Positions 9,660 to 21,500 of a stretch of 64,000 nucleotides of DNA are shown piece after piece. The position numbers were made by a program, and so were the translations under genes. The stretch's first letter is position 1, and every line of letters starts with the position of its first letter. This stretch comes from Raffaelea ambrosiae (taxonomy: Eukaryota > Ascomycota > Sordariomycetes > Ophiostomatales > Ophiostomataceae): positions 568,074 to 632,073 of the forward strand of contig PCDI01000004.1 in the NCBI GenBank assembly GCA_002778195.1, written 5' to 3'. Under the pieces are notes generated by a model that was not told the origin of the DNA, searched no databases, and saw only the letters and a list, made by a program, of their open reading frames with translations.

Positions 9660-10069
9660 GACTGGAAGGGGAAGAGGGTAAGATAAAAAAATAAAGGGAA
9701 GAAAAAGAGAAAGGGAAAGGGAAAGGAAAGGGAAAGGAAAGGGAAAGGAAAAGATAAAGAAAAAGAGAAAAGAGAAGAGGGGAGAGGTATTCTTGTATAT
9801 ACTCATAGTACAAAACGTGTCATTGACACAAATAGGTATTCTACCTCTGTTTGAGCAGATTCATCAGACTTCCCCGTTCGCCATACTAAAGACAGTGTTC
9901 ATACCCAAAACGCCCAGTTGCCTGTCGTGTTCGCCGACACAGACCCCTCCCCCTGTTCATCTCTTCATTGGTCTTCATTGATTTTCTTCAAGTCGTATTT
10001 TTTCTTGGTTTCTTTCGCTTCTCCCAGTAAACCCCCCCTCCGCGTTGTTTCTCTCTTGGTTTCTTTCTC
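9660..10069. other. Convergent 3' region between GH1 and the alkyltransferase
   Basis: It holds the polypurine tract and the 3' flanks of the two convergent genes. No coding sequence is recognised. Confidence 0.6.
9693..9787 (+). repeat. Polypurine tract in the GH1 3' flank
   Basis: About 95 nt of almost pure A/G (one T at 9755), built of GGGAAA/GGAAA units. It sits 34 bp after the GH1 stop codon, with mirror-repeat character. Confidence 0.75.
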
Positions 10070-10519
10070 TCACCGAAAACACCCAAACGGCGTCCCCAGA
10101 ACCCGCCAGTCCCCGTCAAACCGCACCCCTTCCTTCCGCAGCAGATCCCGCTTCTCGCCCAGCGTGATGCCCGTCTCCCTGGACATGGCCGACCGCCGTG
10201 ACCGCGGCGGCGCCGCGCCCTTGAAGCCGCCCAGCTTGCCGTCCGAGGCGACGCAGCGGTGGCACGGCACGGCGGGAGCAAAAGGGTTGCGGCGGCAGGC
10301 GTTGCCGACGGCGCGGGGCGAGGAGCCGAGGTGGGCGGCCATGATGCCGTAGGTAGTGAAGTGGCCCTTGGGGATCTGGCACAGGAGGGTCCAGACGCTG
10401 CGCTCAAAGGAGGTGCCGTGCGAGGAGGCGGCGATGCGCTGGAGGGCGTCCAGAGGGGGAGGGGAGTCTGTAGTGACAGTTGCGGCCACAGGCGCCGTCT
10501 TGGTCTTGCTGACGCCCAT
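10070..10519 (-). CDS. Methylated-DNA--protein-cysteine methyltransferase (O6-alkylguanine repair)
   Basis: One exon, 149 residues from the ATG at 10519 (context ACAATGGGC). An in-frame ATG at 10555 would add 12 residues and cannot be excluded. The protein is the DNA-binding/alkyl-acceptor domain of the MGMT/Ogt family. It contains an FERSVWTLLCQIPKG helix-turn-helix entry, Tyr57 in TTYG, the arginine finger R69 in SSPRAVGNACRRNPF, and the acceptor cysteine C86 in PCHRC. Because the acceptor Cys is present, it should be an active suicidal transferase, not an ATL protein, which carries Trp there. It removes O6-alkyl groups from guanine in the nucleus. The residue after PCHR is Cys where Val is more usual. 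It is convergent with the GH1 gene, which shows no functional link. Confidence 0.92.
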   Translation of the reverse strand: MGVSKTKTAPVAATVTTDSPPPLDALQRIAASSHGTSFERSVWTLLCQIPKGHFTTYGIMAAHLGSSPRAVGNACRRNPFAPAVPCHRCVASDGKLGGFKGAAPPRSRRSAMSRETGITLGEKRDLLRKEGVRFDGDWRVLGTPFGCFR

Positions 10520-13504
10520 TGTTGCCGTGGTCGTTTTTTGGGCGAGGATGCACATCTGATGAGATGAGTTGTGTCTTTTTTTTCTTTTTTCTTTTTTCTT
10601 TTTTCTTTTCTTTTTCGACCTGTCTTGATCGTCAGAACAAGATATACAAAAAAAGAGGCTCGTTCTGGGTCACGACCTGCTTATATGTTCAGCAGACGGT
10701 TGGATTACAGAGCAAACGGCAGCCAGGCAGCCGCGCTCAGTCTGGCCAAAGACATCCTCGAGAAGTTGCTCCCAATGTGACGAATCAGAAGGGGGACGCG
10801 ACAGCCGTTGCGGAGGCGCGCACCCGCATGGTACCGTGCCAGGCCCAAGCTTGTCTAAGCGGCGCGCAGTCACGTGGGGTAGCGCATGTACCTCCTCGTG
10901 ATCCCGGTGGTGCTCTGACTTTGCCTGCCACCATACGTAGTAGATGCGTGGTTGGGTCCAAGCCCAAAGAGGCAATCCGACACGATAAACTCCGGCAATG
11001 GACAAGAAACGATGACAAGAATGCGTTACAGGAACGAAATGGTTTACTATGTACACATCTGACTGGCGCCAGGCGGCGAACGCCTAGCGCGCTGGCTGGC
11101 GCTTGACTACTGTCTTAGGCATGCAATGGTGGCTGGCATCGTCTTTGTTCCCCCTGGCGGTGTGCGTCCGCCCACTGACGTTATCCATAATCACCCTCTC
11201 TCTCTTAGGAGCGTCCGCCAGGCCCTAAACACGTGTGTACAGGGTAGAAGCCAGCAGTAGACCACACGTGAGAAAGCGTTCATGCCGGTTTGCTCCGCTA
11301 CAGAACTGCGGCGGTCTCAGCCATACATTTGGGCAGCACCGTCTGTGAACACTGTGCAAAGCACGAGGCCGATGACAGGGGATTCTCTTCTCAAGATGCC
11401 GACACGGGAGCGAGCATCAAGAGGGGAACACAGGCACAGAGAATTTCAAGCAAAATTACACAGAGACACAAATGAGATAAGTGACAGCAGTGAGATCCCC
11501 CCCCAAACAGCATCCAATATGTCATCTGTACGCAATATTGATGCAATCAAGTCATAGCCGGAAGGCCTTTTTTCAGTAAGCCCTCTTCGCTGACGGCAGG
11601 CCAAGGGACAGGCTCATTGGCTGTCTTGAGTGCTGCATTTCAAAGGTGCAGGTCCGCCGCGCTCTACATTTATTCCCCTGCCTTGCATATCGCCTGTCCC
11701 TCGTGACGCTGTGTGGTGGCTGCCGGCAACTCGGAATGTGTGCGTTTTGGTGGTTCCTGGGCCCACGGCCGAATGCCGGCCATTCTGTGTTGCGGGATCT
11801 GGACAAAGCAGCCCAGGCCAAAATAAACGTGTTTTGGAATCTCGCTGTGGGCCCTCCACCCAAGATGCTGCGAGTCAGTGCGCACTAGTTAGCCGGTTTG
11901 GCAGTCCTCCTCTGTGTTGGAGCTCCTCCTATGACTTCCACAGTGTACGAGTAGGAGCAGCAAGAGCCTACTCCGAGAGATCCTTCTTCCGGGCCGACTT
12001 ACATAGTAGTTTCCGTGGCTCGTTGCTTACGAGTCCAGACCCAAACGAAGATCTCTTGGTCATCAGTGACGATCTCACCCTCGACGGTGGGCGCTGTGCA
12101 GTAGTGAACCATCAACTATAAGATGCAGAAGGACAGCCAGACGGCCTCCGCAGCTCTGTTGTTGGAGCACATTCTCATCTCCTCTCCAGACAAAGGCAAA
12201 ACCTCGGTGTCACGGATGGGGAAAGGGGGACTTTGCTGCGCGCGTTAACCGCGGGGCATTTTAGCTCTCTGTTTCTCCAGGGGGTGGTTATCTGTTTGCT
12301 GGAGCCAGTGGGAGGGCGCCATTCTCGTGGAAAATGTCTACTCGTCATGACATCGTGTGGGTGCTCGGGAGGCATATTATTAACGTCGCGCCAGGTGCCA
12401 CCTGAACAGTGTCCCAACTGACTGTGCTCGCACGGTATCATTGCGTCCTGTGGATTGGGGGGGGGGGGGGATCTATCTCGTGGTACGAAGTGTGGAGGGG
12501 GAGGAAACCTTGCACCGGCAGACGTCTTGTCCCGAGGAGGTTCGTCATAGACGAACCCGCAGTGGTGCGTGTGCGGTGCCCTGATCACCCGTTGCCCTCC
12601 CACGCGCTGGTGCTGGTCGAGGTTGTGTGCGGTGCCTGCCACCGTGTCGCTGGCAGCGGCGCGCACAGTCCTGCATAGTGGAGTGTGTAATATGGTGGTG
12701 GTGGCGAGCGTGGGGTCCTGCTTTGGGTGTCAGGGTTGAACTGTTGGCTGGGTCTTGCAGGGTTGGGCGCCCTTGTGCTGGCGTCGCTCGTTGTCAGTGT
12801 CTTGACTAATGCGATTTTGTCTGCCGCCGAGAACGTGCCCACTCCGATGGGCGACCGGCTGTAGACTTGTTCTTTGGGGGGGGAAGGCAAGCACAGCGCC
12901 ACCGATGGTCGCTCTTTCCCACCTTGTTCGGCTGTTTCTGTTTTTCGTCTAGCAGGGCAAGCCGCCGCCGCAATACAGTGGAAAATTTCTCGCCAGCAAG
13001 CAGAGTCACCTTCTCCTTCTTCTTTCCCTCTTTCTCTCTCTCCCAATTCTCAAAAGCACACACGCCCGCTCTTCCCTCCCTCACCAAACCGTGACGGACG
13101 TGCATTGTAGACACAACAAAAGCTCGACTGCTGCTGCACCAACGACGCCCCTCCGCGGGAAGTCGATTTCTTCCCTGCACATCTGCGTTGCCCCTCTCAT
13201 TTCTCGCATTTCCCCTCAGCCGGCCCTTGTCTGCAGCCGGTTCCACCAACTCGGACAGCAGACGACGACAACCAGATTGACGACGACGACGACAACTCGG
13301 GTGGCGAGACTGCAGTGAAGGACCAAGAGACGGACGCCAGTCTCAGAGAGAATTCATTGGCCGATTTGTGTGAGGGTATTGTCGACTTTCGACGATAACG
13401 ATATCCGTTGCGGACGCATCACCTCGTGACTACTCGGGACTCGCAACTGACGAGCCTCATCTCCTCGCCTCGTTGCTCTACCCACCCGGCAATTGACCGC
13501 AACC
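10520..13504. other. Divergent intergenic region, about 3 kb
   Basis: It begins with a CTTTTTT-type pyrimidine tract (10574-10615) upstream of the alkyltransferase and ends with the probable 5' leader of the bZIP gene. There is no ATG on the plus strand between 12908 and 13504. A G12 run lies near 12459. Open frames inside show no recognisable protein family and no tRNA was found. Confidence 0.55.
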
Positions 13505-15594
13505 ATGGCTTTCCGGCGCGGCCCCAACATCTCGCAGTTCCTGCGGGACCTGCACGAGAACCCGACGCTGCTGGAGAACGACCCGGCCTTCAATGTGGAG
13601 GAACAGGACCTGTCGATGTTCACCAACACCGAGTTCTTCGATCTGGAGACCGGCCAGAACACCGACTTCCAGCCCCAGCCCGTCCACCCGCCCAAGCCGA
13701 GCTCCGAGAGTGCCGCCAGCTCCGGCCCTGTCTCGCCGCTGGCTGAGGACCCGACTACCACCATGGCTGACTTCAGCAGCCTGGATTTCATCGCCACAGC
13801 AGGTTAGTCTACTCTACTCACACTCATACGCGCACGCACCCCCGCCTCACACACACACACACACACACTGTTTGTTGCACAACTTTTACACATTTCTCTT
13901 CACTTCTTTGCTCCTGGGCGTGGTCTGCCGTGCAATGCAGCTTAGGCAAGTACCGGGCGAGGTCTACAAGTGTCTTGTCTCACTCAGTCTTCAACGGGCT
14001 ATGAGAGCGCGAGCCTCGTCTCGACGGGCGCAACTATAAATTGCTTCATCGAGACGGCCAGCCTCTCCGTCAGCGAGACGCACGCACTTGGCCGGCTTCA
14101 CTTTTGCCTTGCATCAGACGGGCGGCCCTGGCAGCCAGGAGCACCCCGTGTGCACTCCTCTGTCTGTGCTCGCCTTACATGCATCAACCATGGATCAATG
14201 AGATCGCCGGCCTTGGTCCCCACCCCACCTTTGCTGTTGCTTGTCTTTTTATTCTTTTTTTTGTCTTATTCTTTTTATTCTCCCTCGTTTTCCTGGTCTT
14301 TTTTTTTCTTTGCGCTTGCTCTGCACAACAGTCTACCGCCAGGGGGGGGGGGGGGGGGTATCGGGCGCTTTTGATTGGAAAGTGGCTACTCATGCATGCG
14401 ACCGGCTCTCCAAGTTTCGTGGGAGGCGGAGCCTAAATGATGTGCAAATTGCGGGCTGTGATGGTGCAATACCCCGTGACTTGCGCTCATCATCGCAAGC
14501 CCAGCCAACCTCGCCAAAACTCCCCAGCACTCGCAAGTCATCACCACCGATCCTTTCAGGGCATGGGCCGAATTGCCATACCGGCGCTTTTGCCTGGCTT
14601 CCCCTTGTTTTTTTTTAAACTTCCTTCCTCAAATGGGTTTAAAGTTTCTTGAACTTTCCATAACCGCTCTTGTCATCCCTTTTATAGTCGCAAATACCCG
14701 CGTGCCTGCGATTGTACCATTTCTCGTTACTGAGCGTCTTCCTTATCTCGCGTCTTTCTTTCTTAATTTCCCCCGGGTCTACCTCACCTATCCGCTCCTT
14801 CTTTCTTTTTCGTCCTCTTCCTGCGCATCTCCGTCCCACCGCCTTTTCCATTGGCCCCCCCCAGCAGCGTCTCTGGGGCTGGCCCAGCCATGCGCTGATT
14901 CCCGGCCATCTACGAACGAGTCCCTCGAGCTAACAATGGAATGATGTCCTCAGGCGACTTCAACTTTCCGGACTTCGGCGCCTCCTACTCGTCGCCGTCG
15001 ATTACGCCTTACCACCAGGACAATCTGGCGAGCCTGCAGCCCATCCAGCCAGGCCCGCAGCCCGTCTACCCCTCACCGACCTCGGTCACTCACCATGGTC
15101 ACCAGTCGCACCATGCAAACGGCAACAACTACGGCTCCGGAGCCTCCTCTGGCCAGGCCCAGCAGCGGATAGCCGCAGCCGACAAGCGCAAGCCCGATAT
15201 CTTGAACCCGCCCAGCCGGGCCATGTCATTCGAAGAGCAGAACCGTCTGGCCGCCGAGGAGGACAAGCGGCGCCGCAACACTGCCGCGAGCGCCCGGTTC
15301 CGCGTCAAGAAGAAGCAGCGCGAGCAGGCGCTCGAGAAGTCTGCCAAGGATATGTCGGAGAAGGTAACTGCCCTTGAGGGCCGCATCCAGCAGCTGGAGA
15401 CGGAGAACAAGTGGCTCAAGAGCATCGTTCTGGAGAAGAACGCCGGCAACGAGGAGTTCCTGAGCAAGCTTCTGGAGGACTTCAAATCCAAGCACTCCAA
15501 CCTCACCGCAGGCAACGGCAGCAGCATCGAGGCAGAGCCCGCAGTATCCGCACCATCAGACGAGGAGAACGAGACGAGGGACTCGTCTGGCTGA
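13505..15594 (+). CDS. bZIP transcription factor, CYS-3/MetR type
   Basis: Two exons, 13505-13802 and 14954-15594, encode 312 residues. The intron (13803-14953, 1151 nt) has a GTTAGT donor, a CTAAC branch site about 20 nt before its CAG acceptor, and splits a Gly codon. The N terminus contains RRGPNISQF, like the start of fungal sulfur regulators. The basic region (about 203-220, KRRRNTAASARFRVKKKQRE, with the N-x7-R signature N208/R216) leads into a leucine zipper to about 265. The basic region is the RRRNTAASARFR type of Neurospora CYS-3 and Aspergillus MetR, not the CPC-1/Gcn4 type. Such factors switch on sulfate and methionine uptake genes in sulfur limitation. I assign the family with good confidence, the exact orthologue less so. 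An in-frame ATG pair at 14941/14944 at the end of the intron could give a 217-218 residue short form. Confidence 0.85.
14342..14358. repeat. G17 homopolymer in the long bZIP intron
   Basis: Seventeen consecutive G on the coding strand within the 1151-nt intron. It is likely length-polymorphic and could fold as a G-quadruplex in the pre-mRNA; that is inference. Confidence 0.8.
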
Positions 15595-18500
15595 GCGAAA
15601 TTCATTTCATTTTGATCTCCTTTTGGTTCTTTTCGCGCAAACATTCCTGTTTTATATGTTCTGGGCATACGGTTTTTGATTTTGTTTTATATATATCTAC
15701 TCTACAAACGAGGGTGTTGTTTTTCGGCAAACAATTCCCCAATGGTAAAAGGGGCGAAAAGGAAGACGTATGAAAGCTGGCAAATGTCGCTATGAGATTT
15801 TGGTCTACAATTTTTTATTTTTTATTTTTTATTTTTTTTTGTCAATCTCGGGTGGTCACTATCTGGAGTTCATTAGGAGAACGAGAGCAGAAGGGGACAT
15901 GAGCGCATGTGTGTATGTCTTGTGTTTGTCCGTGCGTGTGTGGTTTAGCTTAGCAGTAACGTGGAAGGGGAAGAAGCATTTGTCAGGCAAAGCCGCTTGT
16001 TGTTTTCTTATTGTGGACACCTGTGCACTTGTGCGTGTATATCTGCCAAGACGGATATCAAAGCGAAGGACCACCGGGGGGTTTTCAGGCATTCTGTACT
16101 TCTTGATATCCATTCAGAAGGCAAAAAAAAGACAAAAAAGTTTTAACAAAACATTGAATAAAAAAGTACGTCGTCCTCGCTGGATTTCACAATACATCTG
16201 TCTCTCTTTTCCCTTCATCCTCTCTTCTGGCCCCTGCATCTTCTCCTGGTCTTGGGAGTCAAATCTCGACAACGAACAGGCTGACCGTTTTTCCCGTGTC
16301 TGCATGTGTTTACATTCCCGCTTGCGTGATCCGGGGGTGGCTGGTCACACCGAGTTGTTGCTCGATGGCACAATCGCTCATATAGCTATCGCTATAGCTG
16401 CCCCCCCTTCCTTCTCCAACATTGGCTGCCAGATAGACTCGTGTGTGCCATGCACCACGCGCGCGAGCACACACACACATACGCACACACGCACACACAC
16501 ACACCTGCAGACAGACGACACACCTTACCCAATGTGGATTGACGTAAGAAACTGCATCCCAGCTGGTCCAACACCCCCCCATCTCCTGGAACCTTCACCG
16601 CTGCAGCTGCAAAAATCGGACAGGAGATGAGCTACGGGACAAGGTGGTAGCAAAGACCTTTCACGACAATAATGGGGGGACAAGCCACAGAAAATTGGGG
16701 GGAGGGGGAATTTACAAAAAAAAAAAGATACAACTGAAAGTCGATACGTCCTATTTTCTAGCGACACAATCTTGCATCTTTCTTGCAGATAATCCATGTA
16801 AGTGAGTGGGACACGGAGGTATGCAGTATGGGCATCTTCTCCTCTTTTTCAAAAATTTGGCCTCCATTTTTCCCTTTTATTTTTTTAGCCATCTCCTCTT
16901 TAAATCCAGATCCGCGAAGCGGTATCAGATTGTGCTTGCATCATTTGAGCACGCCAGCGCGATGGCGTGCTTCGTATAGGTGGATGTCGACATCCCTCTT
17001 TGGTTTTTTTTTTTTTTTTTTAAAAAAAAACCCCCCAAAAACAACCAAGAGATCGGCTTCCCCTCCATCCCCTTCTCCAAAAAGGCAAAAAGATCCAGAG
17101 CTATTGCTTTTACACTCCATTGGCTTGAAACATTAATGGCCTTGTTAGCCTCGGGGCCGTCTTGGTTTCCGTTCGTGTCCAGCCAAGGCCCAAACCGGGC
17201 TTCTCCTTCTTGATGAACCCAGCCCATCGTGCCGGCGAGCCGAGTTGATTTGATCAACCCTTGCTCTATCTCTATTGGGCAGGTGCTATTATGGGCGTCT
17301 CCTGAACCTGGTTGTTTGTGTCTTGACCTCGCACACGCTCTCTCTCCACTACCCGACGAAATGCATCGTACAAGCTCCCGACTTATTTTGACCCCATCCC
17401 ACCGTTTTTTTTTGAGACCTTCCATACATAGCAGAGCCAGCTTGAGACTCATAGTGATGTGCCATCCCGAAGTCCCTTTTTTCGTTGCCTCCGAGTACAA
17501 GGGCGGTCGCCATGTGGGAAAACTCGGTTACGGGAAGGAAGGCAAGGCAAGCCCATAATTTGTGTTGGAGAACAGCGCAAATACGACATGCAATGCAGCG
17601 TGCGCTTGTGGCCATACTCGATACTTTTGGACACAGTAAACGAAGCTGACTGCTACGCTATTACGCCAACTTCGCAAACGAAGCGGGTTATTATTATCAT
17701 ATCCTCTCCCAAGGCCGAATAGAACCAATTTGGTGCCCGAAGGCCCATGAAGCCATTCGCAAAGCACCAACATCCCAAGGCACAATGTTGGGTGGGCGTC
17801 TTCCCCCAAAACTTTTGTCTCATAGTAATTTCCTCTTGGAAGGTGAATAGAATTGCGGCCCTCTTTTTCGGTTGGCTCTATCTTGCATTTGCAGCCGCCT
17901 AAGACACGATGTCGCTTGAGCTAGTTATTCCCAGTGTTCTTTACGCCGCAACCGAGACGGACAATCTCGATTCCCATTCATGGTGTGACCAACCATATGG
18001 TGCTGCGCATTGGTCTGTTAGCCACCGACGGTGTCGTGGGCCATGCATGTCCTTTCTGGGACAGAAACTCTGACGAGCCGGCGGCGCCGACCGAGTGGAA
18101 TTCCCTCGATCTTGTTGTGCTTTACCCAGACATCCAAGGATAAGCTTTCTGACTTGCCAGAGGTTGCTTGTCTTTTTTTCTTTTTTTTTTTCTTCTAAAG
18201 TCTCTTCCTGACACGAGCTGCTGTCTCGAAATGGTCGTAGGCCCCCCTGGTACATGAGCCAGTTCAACACAATACGTCCGCTGTTCAATGCTGATTTCCA
18301 TCCGGACTACCGAGACTGCCCTACTGTTTGAATAGATGACTATGCTTTCGCGAAAGCAGGGAAACAGCAGGTCCGCACGATGCTGTCAGGGAGGCTGCGA
18401 GCACTCTGTTTTTGTGCAACCGGTAAGATTGGGACCAATACAGCCAATCGGCTTCGACGGAGCCCCACTTTTCCTGTCAGGTCAACCCAGGCACGTTCTT

Positions 18501-21500
18501 CATTTCGGTGCGAGATATCACAGAGTCTGTCCAGATGCTTTGTTAAATGCACTTTCAGAAGCTTTGTGGTCTTTTCTGCTTCTAGGAATGACAAAGTCTT
18601 GTGCGTTTCAAAAGTCGGTTTTTGGACAGCCGTGCACATACGGAAGTCGAGCATCCAGTCAGAAATGGACTCATCGACATCCAGTGCTGTTTTGTGCCTT
18701 GCCGAGAGCTTCTTCCCTATTTTTTTTTTGCGTTGTGGGAGGGGGGGGAAGTCCTCGCATTTTTTTTTAAGTTTCGGGAACTTGCGAGTTCCATGATCCT
18801 CCCGTTGTATCAAGCTTTATTTTGTTGTCTGGTTGGCGAGCAAGTGCATTGTGCCAGACAGCTTCTGCATGTCGTCAGATCCTTGGTTCCTGGCAATTCG
18901 TTTCGACCACGCTTTCTTTCCCCAACGAGATTCTGCACATCTGACAAAGGGATCTGTGTGCCAATAAGCCTATCGATCTTAGTCTCGAGATGGTTCCGGG
19001 GATTGATTTTGTGGACAAGACCCCAAGTTGGGGAACGACGGACGGGGCGGGGAATAGAAGTAGAAAGCGGTCGATGATATGATCGGGAGAAAGGGGGGGC
19101 AGAGATCGAAGAAATCAGATATCAGACTCGAAGACTTTCATTGCGATATGCGAGAGATGCACAAAGACAAAGCTTGTCGGCGTGGCCTGCGTGAGAAGGG
19201 AATAGTGACTTGGTCTTTTGTTTTGCTGCAATCGGTGATCGTGATGAATGCCAGCCTTGTGAACCGAGGAAGATCTGATCCCGCAAGTCGACGAGGTCCC
19301 TCTTTCAGTAATCATATCAACGCTGTGCCGAGCTTCAGTGAGCTTCAGTGATAGCATCTAGATTACGAACCCTGTAGTCAGTTTTGAGCTCGCTATCAAG
19401 AATGCGAGATGTTACGTCGAGACCAAAGCAGACCGCATGTTTCGCGCTACTTGATACCGAGCATACGAACACTGAAATCCGAGACAATGTCTTTGTCTCT
19501 GACATGCAGCAGTTGAAGCACTCCCCAATGTTCGCTTGCTGTCTGCTCCGACTACTAGACAAGTTGGATATGAACCGACGCCCCATCATGTGACCAGGCC
19601 CGAAATGTATAAACCCAACACACAAGGCATTTCTCATCCACGATTTTCTCGTACACGTCCAGAGGGATTCTCTGGGAAAGAAAAAAAAAACTCGGGATTT
19701 GACCTCATTTGTGTTTTGAGTTTCTCCGCGGTGTCTTCTGTCAACGCCGATGGCGACGGTACTTTCTGCCCAAGATCGTGATCGCAATGTTGCCATTGAT
19801 GTGATCCACAGAGTTGATGGCGTGCTGTTTGATTGTCTTCCCTCCCCGCCCCCCCCCTTGTATTGCGTCTTTCTGTGTGCCTCCTGGTCTCGGTGTTCCT
19901 GGCACCCGGCCTTCCTTCCGACTTTTCTGTTCAAGAAAATGTTGCTCACACGACAATTTCCCCCAAGCGGCCGAGTTCTCGCGTTTCTACCCGCACCCCT
20001 TTCCCTTTACACAGTGGCCGCGTCTATTGCGAAGAGTCTGGATGTCCCCGAGAGGCTTCACACACACACGCGCGCACGCACGCACAAAAAATGCTCGTGT
20101 CGGCTCTTCGGGCCTATGGAGACATCTCTCTCTATCTCTCTCTATGCGTTTTGCCTTGCATCGGGGTTGCCTGAGCCATTTCACGCTGATGTAAAATCAC
20201 TGGCAAGGAGGCAAAGAGGTCCAGTTTGCATTACATGATGAGAATTAACAGAAACAGGCAAGTGGCCGAGAACTGGAGCGAAAAAAGGAGAAGAAGAAAA
20301 AACCCACACGAGACTGCCGCCGCGCGAGCTGGCTCTTGGGAGCGGCTGTCGGACAGCGCCTATTGTAGAAGCTCGCCTTGTTAGGAGTGGGAACAGGCCC
20401 ACGAACCAAAATGAAACAAGTAAACAACTCGCAGGTGGCAAATGCACTGTACGGGACGCAGGCATAGAGTTCTCGTCAAAAGGAAAAAAGTAAAAAAAAG
20501 AAGAAAAAAACCCTTCTCTCGCTACGAATCTGGCTGTGGACTGTCGTGGTAGTGGTGTGTCCATGTAGTGTGGGAGGCAAAGTCCACGAAAACAAGCTAG
20601 GTCTACGCGAACTTGCATGGTTCATACACACCAAAGGGAAGAAGCTGGAGAGTTCACGGAGCGGAACCGGCCATATTTTTTCTCCTCCTCTCCTTGTTTT
20701 GTCTAGTCTCTCTTCCGTCTGGTCTCGATGCCAACTATAGTTATGGCTTATAACTTATAAGCCCCATCACAGACTAGCATTCGCTACTCTCGTCCGCGCA
20801 GCATGCAAGATGCAGGGACCGGTTTCTTGGGAACCAAGGCAAAAAGAGAGCCAAACGAAAAACGCAGACATTCTCGGCCATCCCGCGCTGCTCGCCTTGT
20901 CGAACGCTTCTCGCCGTCGCCGGTCCCGTCTAGCCTAGGCACGAAGCAATTATACTCGCGATAAACCCGCACCGTGACATGGAGACACACGAACGAGCAT
21001 CCGTCCCGAGGAAACGTAGCAGGTACGTGGGAAGGAGCAGATGGCATCTCGTGCGGTCATCCGCTTCTCTCTGTCGGTGGTCCCGCTTCTACAAAGTACG
21101 GCCTCTCTCGGTCGCTGTATCTACACGCATTTCCTCCACCCCCCCCCCCCCACGTAGAGGCAAGATGACTTGCAGAGCAGAAGACCGTTCTTGCTCCTTC
21201 ACCCTGTCTTTCTTTCAGCCCACCCGCTCTCCATTCTGCCAGCTGCCCACCCCACGCCTACTCAGTCTCCTGGTGCCAAGGAAGCGATCCAAGTAAAAAT
21301 CTGACCGAGCCAGCCAGTCACAGTTTTCGGAATTTGATGACCTCGAATGAGACCCAAGCCGCGTGCTGTCGATACGGCATGGCTATTGAAAATTGCGCAA
21401 TGTGGGGGCCATCTCTTGTTTGATTGTTCTTCCTCGTCTAGCCCTGTCCATACTTTGGCAGAGACAGCTTGTTTTTACCGGTCTCTGCCTGGCAGTGCGT

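Noticed and set aside
7782..9806. Long open frame (674 codons) on the minus strand opposite the GH1 gene
   Set aside because: It is a codon-position shadow in GC-rich DNA: it overlaps the GH1 gene completely, reads as Arg/Val/Leu-rich sequence without motifs, while the plus strand has a full catalytic domain.
17004..17036. T18A9C6 homopolymer junction as a hairpin terminator
   Set aside because: A T/A run can pair on itself, but this is a eukaryotic genome and no gene ends here; treated as simple sequence.
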